Shown here one piece after another: positions 46,427 through 56,205 of a stretch of DNA of 64,000 nt. Source of the stretch: Chiua virens. Its lineage: Eukaryota > Basidiomycota > Agaricomycetes > Boletales > Boletaceae. The stretch spans positions 744,001 to 808,000 of the forward strand of contig JAHNUO010000010.1 of NCBI GenBank assembly GCA_019787685.1. The letters are read 5' to 3'. The notes below the pieces were generated by a model. The model did not search any database and was not told the DNA's origin. It worked only from the letters and a program-made list of their open reading frames with translations. The translations under genes were made by a program, and so were the position numbers. Every line of letters starts with the position of its first letter. Position 1 is the stretch's first letter.

Positions 46427-46946
46427 AACTCCCCACATACATATGGAGGGGTGCCCTATATGTGGTGTTGGCCGATCTTCTCAACTTCGGGAGGGTCGGC
46501 CGACACCCCATGTACATACAGAGGGGTGCCCTACATGTGGTGTCGGCCGGTCTCCTCGACTTTGAGAGGGTCGGCCGACACCCCATGTACATACAGAGGG
46601 GTGCCCTACATGTGGTGTCGGCCGGTCTCCTCGACTTTGAGAGGGTCGGCCGACACCCCATGTACATACAGAGGGGTGCCCTACATGTGGTGTCGGCTGG
46701 TCTCCTCAACTTTGAGAGGGTCGGCCGACACCCCATGTACATACAGAGGGTTGCCCTACATGTGGTGTCAGCCAGTCTCCTCAAATTTGACAGGGTCGGC
46801 CAACACCTCATGTACGTGCAGAGGGGTGTCCTACATGTGGTGTCGGCTGGTCTCCTCAACTTTGAGAGGGTCAGCCGACACCCCATGTATGTGCAGAGGA
46901 ATGTGGTGTCAGCGGGTCTCCTCAACTTTGAGAGGGTCAGCCGACC
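46427..46946 (-). repeat. 75-bp satellite array, right (inverted) copy
   Basis: About 7 units in reverse orientation relative to 30476-33960 (for example GTCGGCCGACACCCCATGTA, then GAGGGGTGCCCTACATGTGG). The last two units are shortened. It ends at the right terminal repeat, mirroring the left end. Confidence 0.95.
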
Positions 46947-47191
46947 TAGGTGTGCAACAGCTACTTAGGAACATGATTTCATAATATTGCTATCCATGAT
47001 ATTAGATTATCAAAACAGGTGGGTCGGCCGCCCCTACCTTTACGTAGATAAACCCCAACATACTTTGGCACCAGTTGTACGGGGTCGGCCAACCCACTTT
47101 CTTCTTTGTCGGCCGAAGTTCGGCTGGGACCACTTTTACAGGCATTTGTACATGTCGGGGGAACCAGTTTTACGAACAATTTTGACTGAAG
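46944..47191. repeat. right terminal inverted repeat of the KDZ element
   Basis: Reverse complement of 30217-30475 with about 80% identity. Shared blocks include GGCATTTGTACATGTC and CGGCCGAAGTTCGGCTGG. Similarity ends at TTTTGACTGAAG, 47191. Confidence 0.8.
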
Positions 47192-47731
47192 TATGTGTGT
47201 CAAATAAGTGTCAGGAAGATGAAAGTAGGTCAGATATGCATGTGTTGGAAGAGTTTGTCAACCGTGGAACTGGTAAATCAATGTGCAATGATTAACCACG
47301 TGGTGATGGTGAATAATTACCCACAGTATGATTATGATGGGCAAAGTGAATCATCCTGGGAGTAGAGGCAACCAAAGGAAACATTTTCACGCTGTCATCA
47401 TTGTCGCTCACCAAATGAATAATGGGAAACAAACAACCGGATTGTTCTGCTTTATGATTTCGATCTCAAATAGCCTAGTATAACATTCAAGTTGAACCTA
47501 AATGACAATTTAACCACTGCTAGCAATACGGCGCTTCTTCAGCGACTTCGCCACAGACTTCTGGGCAGATCCATCCTGTTCAATCCGAAAAGAAAAGGTG
47601 GGTCCAAATACCATCCTGCATTTTCAATTATTATGGTATGTAAAATGAAGCAACCAAGGGACTCCCCTGTTCCACCATAACAAAAGTTCGTCAACAAACC
47701 TTTTATCCTCTTCGGTCTTGGTTTCTTCGAA
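47192..47731. other. intergenic, right of the KDZ element
   Basis: Low-complexity AT-rich stretch with short frames only (47492-47680). In the frame of the adjacent DUF6698 gene, coding-like sequence (FEETKTEEDKRFVDELL) continues past its stop into about 47650, so this gene has probably lost its original end. Confidence 0.4.
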
Positions 47732-49014
47732 CTACTCCACTATCGCTTCATAGAACTCATGGGTGTCAAATACACCATCGACGATTGCCCAAGAACCTGC
47801 AGAGGACAGGGTGAAACGAATCTGCAATGCAGTCAGTAATTCATTAGTATCAAATCTGGTGTCGATGATAAACGGCCGATTTACCTGGCAGGCCACATAG
47901 GCTATGGCACGTGGTTGAACTGTTTGCATACCTAGGAGTTTGGCCACGTTTGACCGCGTCCGTCTATCACCTCGGCGATGTTTCCTGCCAGCAGTTGGCT
48001 CGGGACCCTTGTCGTCCAATGCAGAAGTCGGAGAGATAAAGATGGCTTTGAAGGCCTGAAATGGAGAATCAGCGATGATGTATGGATTTGTGTGCAGGAC
48101 ATGCCTTGACTAAAATTTCGCCCTTGAAAAGTCCGTTGTCAAGATTGGCAGGGTCTGACCGACCACCAGCATACAGGAATGCCGGCCAAGATTGCGTGGT
48201 GACGAGAAAGTCGGGATGGAACTCGCGAATATTCTGCCGGTGACTGTGTCGTTGGGATACTTAGTTCTGTCATTCAAAAGGTTTGCGGCGCAGAGATCAC
48301 TCATGTGGGATCATTCCAGTTATAGTCAACTGGACACAAGAGGCTTCCAGTCGCGTCATTGTAGAACCCTCTCCCACTCTTGTCTTCAGAGCTGAGGGGA
48401 GGATCAGGCTTTGGTGTCTCCTGCATGAGCCAGTTGACGACCAATACTTTAAGCCTGTGGGTATCGTCAGTGCGGCCGGTGTCAGCACCTCGTTCGAGCT
48501 AAATTCACATCAGTCCTATTGTACAAAGTCCAAGGAAAGAAAATTCTCGCCTGTTGTAGAGCATCGCCAAGCTCTGTCTGGGGAATAGCACGAATGGAGG
48601 GAATCCACCGTAGAAGTTCTCTGTAGGATCTGTACAAACGGTTCTCCCTTGGGCATGCTATCAATTACACTGATAAGGAATGTAAAACGGTATGCACGCC
48701 TCTGCGTGGTTCGCAGTGTTCGTGTTGGCAACATGGGCTCGTCGGTCTGCTTCCGCCAACATGTCATTGACACTGTCGTGGAGAGACACGAGGCGTCTGA
48801 TGAGTCGTCCTTTGTAACGAAAGCTTCTATGAACGCTACAGATAAAAAAGGTCAGGTCAATGGGCACAGAGAATAATCGCAAGATACTCTGCGATCTGCT
48901 TTGGAGGTTGCCGATATTCAAGTTACAGTCTTGCAAAGCGATAAGACGTGCCATTTGTTGCATCAAAAAAGCAGGATCGACAGTCTGGGGTGGGGAATCA
49001 TCTGCACTAGACAT
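47732..49014 (-). pseudogene. DUF6698-family protein, damaged
   Basis: DUF6698 proteins are numerous in Agaricomycetes, often near transposons, with no known function. The start MSSADDSPPQTVDPAFLMQQ is at 49014. The order matches the family: a helical N-terminus, YRELLRWIPSIRAIPQTELG, LGDALQQARIFFPWTLYNRT, SEDKSGRGFYNDATGSLLCP, DYNWNDPT, FHPDFLVTTQSWPAFLYAGG, GLFKGEILVKAF, IFISPTSALDDKGPEPTAGR and VQPRAIAYVACQ, then DGVFDTHEFYEAIVE. The usual Trp after IVE/IVD is a TAG here (47732-47734). There is also a stop or frame change after DYNWNDPT (~48310). Several introns are plausible but not all joins work. Confidence 0.65.
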
Positions 49015-49626
49015 TGTTCAGGGTGAGATGGGGAAGACAGAATGGAGGTAATGATGCACGAGCAATGTTTTCAAGGTATTTCAGAAGGTGCTCACGTGGA
49101 CAAACTGACCAGAGAATCTATAATCCACCGGACAATGCCACGCACACATGCCATGGCCATGGCCACGCCAAAACCTCCCTGTCACCTGAGATGGAAGGAG
49201 CTGGGTAGCGCCGCTACCGGACAATGCCGCACGCATCGCATTGCCATGGCCATACCAATGCCTCTTTGTTGTGCCGAAATGGAAAGACATACGTCTGAAT
49301 TGCTGCCGGGCAATGCCACGCGAATGACATGGCCATGGCTATACCAAAGCCTCTTCTTGTCGTCCGAAAGCAGAAGTAGCGTCATATGAAAGTCAGGTAT
49401 ATAGCAAAAGGCTGACCAGCGAAGCGATTGAAATAATTAAAAGTTTTCTGGCTGGCCACCTGCAACGAAGTGACGTTACGTTTGCATCACTATCCTGGAG
49501 ATTATCATGTCAGGATTGTGTTTTATAGCAAGTTACCCCAGTAAATCAAACACAGAATAAATACCTATCTTTACATTCCCGAGGTCTACTTCATACCCCC
49601 GCCATCCCCACCTTTCACTGTTCGCT

Positions 49627-50484
49627 ATGGCTATGGCTTCGGACAGGAAGGAACTGCCCGTCGAGCTAGAGAAAATGGTTTTTTCGTTAGTGAGTAAAAA
49701 GCCGCGCGAGCTGGCTAAGTACATGCGGGTAGCTCGTCGCGTGCATGAATGGTAACGGTTCCTAACTGTCATCTTACACGAGCTGAAATTATTCCTGTGA
49801 AGGGTGGAGCCTATCCTCTACAATAAAATCAGTATCTCTTCCGAGGCCCACGCAAAGAGCCTCTTACTTTCGCTCACCACGAGGTTGAAGACGGTCCTAT
49901 ACCTGTATATCGGCATGCCTGTCTCCCCTCACACTGTTGCAATACTCCTCCATCACTGCCCTCGTCTGATCCACTTCGTCCTACATGGGGGATGTAACAG
50001 CCCCCATCAATTCTACATCATCCTCAATGCACTCAATAATCTCACGTACCTGAGATACCTCTCAGTCAATCCTGCTCTGTTTTTTCAAACGTGCTTCGTA
50101 CATCTTCCTGATGCGCCTGCCTTCCATCGTGTTACACACCTGGATCTGACCACTGACTCGGCCTGGGAGACAGTTACTAATGGGTTCCAATATTTAAACC
50201 GCTTGACACACCTTTCAATGCCCTGGAAAATGAGTCGCACGGCTACCAGCTTGCTGACACTCCTCCAACGCCAAAATTTAAAGCTGATTTTGCTGTGGTT
50301 GGATGAAATTGAAGATCAACCCATGGCGATCAAGAGTCTACTCAAACAGAGGTTAGATGACCCGAGAATAGTCCTGCTTTGCCAAGCAAGCACATTGTCA
50401 AGGAAGCTGAATGGCGGCTTTTGGCTGCGTGCAGAGCATGTAATCGCCTGGCACAAGGAGAACAACAGTAAGTATCATCGATGA
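49627..50484 (+). CDS. F-box/leucine-rich-like hypothetical protein
   Basis: About 269 residues after removing one intron. Exon 1 is 49627-49751 (KELPVELEKMVFSLVSKKPR and VARRVHEW), an F-box-like start in which LPVELE corresponds to LPxEL. The intron 49752-49801 (GTAACG...GTGAAG) restores W-V-E-P-I-L-Y-N. Exon 2 runs to TGA at 50482-50484 and contains short leucine-rich segments (LLHHCPRLIHFVLHGG, LNNLTYLRYLSVNP, HRVTHLDLTTDS, LNRLTHLSMPW). It fits the expanded basidiomycete F-box-type family that may feed substrates to SCF ubiquitin ligases, although the F-box itself is short. No stop or frame problem. Confidence 0.65.
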
Positions 50485-50739
50485 TGCTTCCAGAATGAGA
50501 CTAACCTTCACTGGAGTCACTACAGTAGAACGTCCTACAGGGTTAGAGGATATAACTTCAATTAGCGCAGTTCCCAAGGTCTATTAGTACTGTGGTATGA
50601 CTTTTGTGCTGTACATACCTTGGTTGATGGTCATCAAGGATACGTGTTTTGCTATGACGAAAGAGAGATTAGCGTTATACAGTAGATGCATTGGGGGTAT
50701 TGGCACCGTACGAGAGCGAGTTCAGTGGTATAGATCCAG

Positions 50740-51110
50740 AGCGAACGTATGAGGTGCATATCCTCGGCACTTCAAAGGGTCCTCAACCCCACTGTCGCTC
50801 GATTCAAGGTGGCGACGGGGCGACCCTATGGACACAAAGTCCAAAAGCGTTCTCTGTGCGACACAAAGTCAGACAACAGAGAGGTTCGAGCGGCACAAAG
50901 CCAGCTCTGAATCGGGGAGCTTGGGACGAGGAAGCACAGGCGTCGGCGCAAGGTCTTGAGGGCAATGCACATTGATGGCAAGGAGGGCAGAGTCAGGGTC
51001 TTCTGGGAGGATGTTCGGAACGTGCAGCGCAAAGTCTTAAGCGTGGGAGTTGCAACATGAGCAACTGGGCACGGGAGGCATCAATCTTGAGGGTGGGCGG
51101 TGACAAGGAT
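50740..51110. repeat. dispersed repeat, copy 1 (pair with 54890-55260)
   Basis: The blocks GGCGACCCTATGGACACAAA, GTCCAAAAGC, TTCTCTGTGCGACACAAAGT, GCAAGGTCTTGA and GGGAGGCATNNATCTTGA recur in the same order in both copies. It is probably a decayed retroelement or LTR segment. Most differences are C/T or G/A changes. Confidence 0.65.
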
Positions 51111-51479
51111 GGGGAATGCGCTGTAGAAAAGAAAAAATAGGGGATAAGAGAAGAAAGGTGGGGCGATAGGTTCGTCCCAAGGGGGGTTATGTTTGAAGGG
51201 ATGATGGATTCAGGTTTGTCTAAGAGTCCTAGAAGCTGCTGGACAATCCGGAATGAAAAGCGGTCGATATAAAAGTATCCGGGTGGAGGTGAAGCGATGA
51301 GAGTATTGATTCGAGTAGATGAGACGTCGAGGAACGATAGGACGAGGTAAAAGAGAAACTATCCGGCTCACTCACGCACGGGAGAGTAAACAGGAGATCT
51401 CCTGAACGCAGAAAGACCCTCTTTTTTGTGTTAGAAACATGGTTTTATAGTCCTGGGCATAACCCAGGACTGTTAAAGG

Positions 51480-51832
51480 TAATCCGACCCTAAGTAAGTG
51501 TACAGGATTGACGTAGGGTGAGTATGGAAAGAAGGGGTGTCAAACCTTATAGATGACAAAGAAAGGAAAGGTGTTAGGATAGTAATGACCTTAATAAGGC
51601 CAAATCGAGTAGAACAAGTCAAATCGGATGAAGCGGAATACGTATGAAAGGACCGGATTGGATCGCGTTGACTCGGATTGGACTCGGATTGGATTCGGAT
51701 GATCTGTAAATGCTTGGAATGAAACCGGGCTGGCACGAAGTCGATGGCGGATGAGACGGGAGATGATATGACATGATGAAGAGCGAGGAAAATGTATCCT
51801 ACAACCGTAGGGGGTATCTAACTCCTACAGCG
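51480..51832. mobile_element. LTR-like repeat related to 46039-46402
   Basis: Shares the ordered blocks listed for the 46039 copy and the same terminal block AACTCCTACA. The left end is not visible; the match fades near 51480, just after a TTTTATAGTCC motif that also occurs in the 625-bp repeat. The stretch 51110-51480 between this and the preceding repeat holds no gene. Confidence 0.5.
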
Positions 51833-51981
51833 CGACACGAGGCAGTGAGCAATGTGAATGTTGGGACAGTGGTCACATCAACTCTGCTTCTCTGTTATCG
51901 GTTTTCTCATCTTTCAAACTCAGATACTCACTCCGACACAGCTGTGCTCTCCATTTAATGTACATGTGTAATCGATAGTGA

Positions 51982-53032
51982 ATGCCGCAGTCTCAGACCG
52001 TATGTCACATCATGCCCCTCAGTGACCATCTATCTGAATCTCGTAGCCCCTCCCTTACCTCGTTGGTCGATTCAGCAAAATCATCTTCCTTACCCAGTCC
52101 GAAGGAAGACGACTCTCTTGCCGCCACAGCGTCTCCACAATCTAAGTCCATTGAGAAGTCCCCATCCCGGGCCCCCCATGGTTGTTTTGATCAGCACAAC
52201 ATGCCCTTTTCCGAGACTTATCCTCACAGTTGCTACCCTGAAACCACTCCTCCCTCTTCTCCCGACAATCGTCGAAACAAACGGGTCGCTTTACTTACGT
52301 CCCATTCCTCGTCGAATTCAAAGCGACGATACCATTACCATCCTTACATTCCCAGGGGAAAAGGGCCTGTCCCCCCTGCACTGTACTATGCAGCACGGTC
52401 ACTTGGGATTATGTCCCCCACCAATGTCACGCTTGACGAAGTAGAGCAGGTACGTTGTAACATTATGTGGGCCCACCAACTAACTCACATGCAAATAGAA
52501 GAAGGAGGAGCTCATTGAGGCCCTTTCTGCCATGCCCGACACCATTTTATTGTCGGCACTTGAATCCAAACGGGCGGATCACAAGTGCATTGCCCTACGG
52601 CTTGCACTCGCCAAGGCAGAAATGAAATCATCGGAGCAGCATATGGTCTTTCTGACCAACATGCATGACCAGCATGCTGGAGCCCACGCCGTCAGTGGGG
52701 CATACCTGAATCTACTTGATCAAGTCCTCGGTGCTCGCGGCCTAGAAGATGTTGAAGATAGCAAGCAATTTTACAGGGACACTCATTTGGAGCAGCTTAC
52801 GGCGTTGGCCATTTCCGAGGCACAATTGGGTGAAATGCAGGACGTGATTGGTCTACAGGTTTCAGACCTGTTCGAAAGAGGCGGTGTTGGGAAAGTCCGT
52901 GTATCTCATGATTCGGAGGAGCATTTCAGCGGATTTAGTGATTCGGAGAGGACATCGTCCGAGGAAGGTACTGAAGACGGATCACCGCTCTCCCCCCATT
53001 CCGCAGAATCCCAGGTGTCCTCTCCGTTGTAA
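51982..53032 (+). CDS. hypothetical protein, Ser/Pro-rich with helical C-terminus
   Basis: Starts MPQSQTVCHIMPLSDHLSES. The first exon is Ser/Pro-rich and disordered. An intron from GTACGTTG (~52451) to AAATAG (~52500) joins DEVEQ to KKEELIEALSAMPDTIL. The second part is helical, with likely coiled-coil segments (ESKRADHKCIALRLALAKAE), and ends in an acidic Ser/Glu tail (SDSERTSSEEGTEDGS). The stop TAA is at 53030-53032. It may form a pair with the next gene; both show the domain style of Agaricomycete transposon-associated hypotheticals. Not recognised otherwise. Confidence 0.55.
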
Positions 53033-53162
53033 TCTTGTATTATTCTGAATCATTGCCTTACGAGTCTGTGTATGCATGTTGTCATCCTGATGCTATGAAT
53101 AGACTAACATCGTACATCTAATTGGACCATTTCTTCTGACTACCGCTGATACTCGCTCGACA

Positions 53163-54753
53163 ATGGCACACACAAACCCCCAGGTAAGTATGTCTCTCTA
53201 TAGACCAACGTCTATAAATTATTTTCTAGTACTACTATCAGCATACATCGCACCAATCACCGGTATCCGCAGCTTCCACTGGCAGGGAAAATCCAACCGT
53301 CACTTTCGAGGATCCCACCCAAGATTTACAGCCTAACCCTGCAGCTGTGTCTTCATCCATCGACGCTGGCATCCTGACTGATGGCGCTGAGTGGTTCCCT
53401 GTTCATCATCATCCCGTGTCAGCTTTCGGTCCACAAGTAGACAATTCAACCATCAGGGCAGTCATCCACGCACCGATCAACCCTTCCTCGCACTTTCCAC
53501 TTTACGAAGGCTCCACACCTTCATCCTTTGACTCCATTGGTGCTCAACAAGCCATCAGTTGGAGGCATCACGCTGGCGTGCACCCTCCAGCACACGATGC
53601 TTCGTGGTTCTCTGCCAATCCTGTGTCAGCATTCGGTCCACAAGCGGATGATTCAACCATCGGGGCAATTATGGACCCACAGATCAACCCTTCCTTGCAC
53701 TTTCCCCTTCACCAAGGCTCCGCAACTTCATCCCTCGACTTCTTTGGTGCTCAACAAGCCGATTTGAGGGCTCAGGAAACTTATCCAGCCGATTCAATGA
53801 TCGGCGCCTCTCCATCAGCTCCCCCTACTACTCAACATGTCTTGCCCCCACCAAAGCCAGCACCTAAAAAACGAGTGAGTGTTGTCGAAACATTTCGACT
53901 TGATAAGATGCTAAAAAAATCGATCAAGAAACGTGAACCTCGCAGCAGTCAGTCAAGAGCTGCACTGTCTCACAACAACAACGGCAACGATGGCACACCT
54001 GTTGAGCCCTGTGTAACACTATCGGCGATCGCTGTTACAGGGGTCATCAAGCACGCCAAAGCCTATGTGCAAAATAAAATGGTTATGGGGGAAGCCGTCA
54101 TGACGGAGACTGTACGGAAAAACCTGATTGTGGATGCCATGAACAGCGCCATGAATTCACTGTTGGGTGCTTCACCCGTCGAGACTCCCAAAACATTGCG
54201 CAAGGAAACGGCGCGACCCATCAGTGACATACTACAGCAATGGAAAAGCTATGTTGTGTCTCACGCGAACTCCACTCTCGGACTGCGAAAAAGGTTTCAG
54301 TGGGGGGAGCCTAGCTGCACACCAGAAGAGGCTATTGCTTACCGTGCTGCAAGGGCAAATGAAATCATACAGGGCTACGACCATCTGCGCGATGGACCCA
54401 CCTCTCCCCTCTTCACCGCAGGCTACTTTCAGGATTTGGTGATCGAACATCTATATGTTCACTCACCGACGTTATGGACTTTCATCGACCCCTCAGACCC
54501 CCACCCAGCGCTGGACAATCTCTTTGCGTTGGGGGTAGCAGCGATCGCTGCATCGGCCCGTGATTACCGCGAAGGTCGGATGGAGAGACAGGAGGTCAAA
54601 CCAGCCATGTGGCAGGATGACTACCACAGGGCGAAGGATATGATCAAACGTTTGAGGGAAGACGAGGGGGAGAAGCTACAGCTGGATCAAATCCAGGAAT
54701 GGATAATGGGCCAGAGATTGGTCGAGGTCGATCCAGCTGCGTGGTCTGAGTAG
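53163..54753 (+). CDS. DUF6532-like hypothetical protein
   Basis: Exon 1 (MAHTNPQ) ends at GTAAGT (~53184), and a TTCTAG acceptor (~53229) opens the long second exon. The N-terminal half contains an internal duplication (two copies of VSAFGPQ, HFPL and GAQQA, about 240 bp apart), then a Pro/Lys-rich linker. The C-terminal half (about residues 230-480) resembles the DUF6532 layout of Agaricomycete proteins: a helical VIKHAKAYVQNKMVMGEAVM region, then FTAGYFQDLVIEHLYVH, ALDNLFALGVAAIAASARDY and a final WQDDYHRAKDMIKRLRE. The stop TAG is at 54751-54753. Function unknown; assignment is by overall pattern, not by a diagnostic motif. Confidence 0.5.
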
Positions 54754-54889
54754 GGTGATCCGAGATGCAGGGGGTGTTAGAGGCGATGTCAAGCACGCTG
54801 GGGATGGCAGTGGCGAGTATGATGAGGAGGAGGTACATTAGTAGAGGGACTTTGGTGCTGTACTTACTTCGGTGAAGTGGGCGAAGAGA

Positions 54890-55260
54890 GGGTGGATGTA
54901 GAGAGGAAGCGCTTCAAAGGGTCTTCAACCCTACTATCGCTCGATTCGTGATGGCGACAGGGCGACCCTATGGACACAAAGTCCAAAAGCATTCTCTGTG
55001 CGACACAAAGTCAGACGACAGAGAGGTTCAAGCGGCACAGAGCCAACTCAGTAAGATCCGGTGATCCGTGGACGGTGCAAGGTCTTGAATGTGGGTGTGG
55101 CAAGGACGGATTCGGAGTAGTGCGTGAGCAACTAGGCACAAGAGATGTCGATCTTGAGGGTCGGGGGGTGCGTCAACGACTGGGCATGGGAGGCATTGAT
55201 CTTGAAGATGGGACCCCAGTGTGGATGGAATGGATATGGACACTGGTTAGCACGAGCAGT
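54890..55260. repeat. dispersed repeat, copy 2 (pair with 50740-51110)
   Basis: Same block order as the 50740 copy. The 200 bases from here to the LTR at 55460 show no gene. Confidence 0.65.
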
Positions 55261-55459
55261 CTATGAGAACTCGCATTCGGGGACGTACCGAGCCCCAACC
55301 ATGCTCCGAGACCTTACCACCAACGGCGCAACTAGCCTTGTTGCAGAAAACGACTCAGTTAGAACTCAGTGATCCATTGATGAATTGATGACTCACCATA
55401 CTCATTGGCACCCTCCAGGAAGCTTCTTCCCACCTGTTGGAGAGATTCCGCACTTGATG

Positions 55460-56189
55460 TGTTACGATAGTTCCGGGTAGGACCTAGCATAGCCGCAAAA
55501 GCGCCAAGTACCAAGTGGCTGCGATAACTCAAACAACCACCACTTGATACGTGGTGCGCTGAAGAGTCGAACGAGGGTTTCTGGTCAGCGGGTTGCTACC
55601 AGAGAGACGAGTGAAAACTCAGGCGTTGCTGAGAGTTGTCCGGTTGGGAATCTATACCCGAGGGACGGTCAAGGGTCGAGGGTTGACTACGATGAGTCCA
55701 AGTGTTGGGTCAAGGGATGACGAGAGAAGTCCCTGGTCAAGTGGTCACAAGGAAGGGTCCGAGTGGAGCAGTGATACTCAGCTAGATTGCAGAGATCAAG
55801 ACTGGTGTACAGGAGTATCGCTGCGAGGTATTTATACTACAAGAACTGTGCACGGACCAAGAACTAAAAGAGGAAGGCCGGAAGAGCGGAAGGGTCAAAG
55901 GCCAAAAGGAATGCGCAGTATACCAAAAGGGAATCGTACGATGCGAAGGCAACGGACAATGACAAAGATGAAATGACAAATGCGAAGCCATCGGGAGATG
56001 ACGAGAAAAGAATGAGTAAGAGCAATGCCATCGGATGATGACGAGAAAAGAAGAACATAAGCATCCGGGTAAGGCCGGTGCGGAGTTACAAGGTAAGAAG
56101 GAGAACGAGTACGGATGAACGTACAAGGATACCTAGGTATCGAGTGAAGTGAAGACATACGAGAGAGACAAAAGAAAGAAATTGTAACA
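55460..56189 (-). repeat. 3' LTR (730 bp)
   Basis: Begins TGTTACGATAG and ends AATTGTAACA on the plus strand. It pairs base for base with 62462-63191. On the minus strand a TATAAATA box lies at 55829-55836. Confidence 0.95.
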
Positions 56190-56205
56190 TTACCCCCGGA
56201 GTACG
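56190..56205 (-). promoter_or_regulatory. polypurine tract next to the 3' LTR
   Basis: Minus-strand sequence ...CTCCGGGGGTAA directly precedes the LTR start TGTTACAATT. It is the likely plus-strand DNA primer site of the retrotransposon. Confidence 0.6.

Larger units (their letters stand above)
30217..47191. mobile_element. ~17-kb KDZ DNA transposon with TET/JBP cargo
   Basis: The outer ~250 bp at 30217-30475 and 46944-47191 are inverted copies of each other (roughly 80% identical by eye). Just inside each lies an array of 75-bp units, forward on the left and reversed on the right. Enclosed are a KDZ transposase, a TET/JBP-type oxygenase and two further genes in divergent order (two -, two +). 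A Tc1/mariner copy, a 625-bp repeat and an LTR-like sequence have inserted later. I could not find a convincing target-site duplication, so the exact ends are approximate. Co-location of KDZ transposases with TET/JBP genes is known from Agaricomycetes; the boundary call here is my inference from the inverted arms. Confidence 0.75.

Noticed and set aside
49741..49801. Stops in the F-box-like gene suggesting a pseudogene
   Set aside because: A 50-nt GT-AG intron (49752-49801) with a CTAAC branch-like site removes them and restores the frame.
55593..55976. 127-codon frame present in both LTRs (also 62595-62978)
   Set aside because: It lies wholly inside the LTRs, antisense to the element, with no recognisable domain; differences between copies are CpG decay, not codon-level selection.
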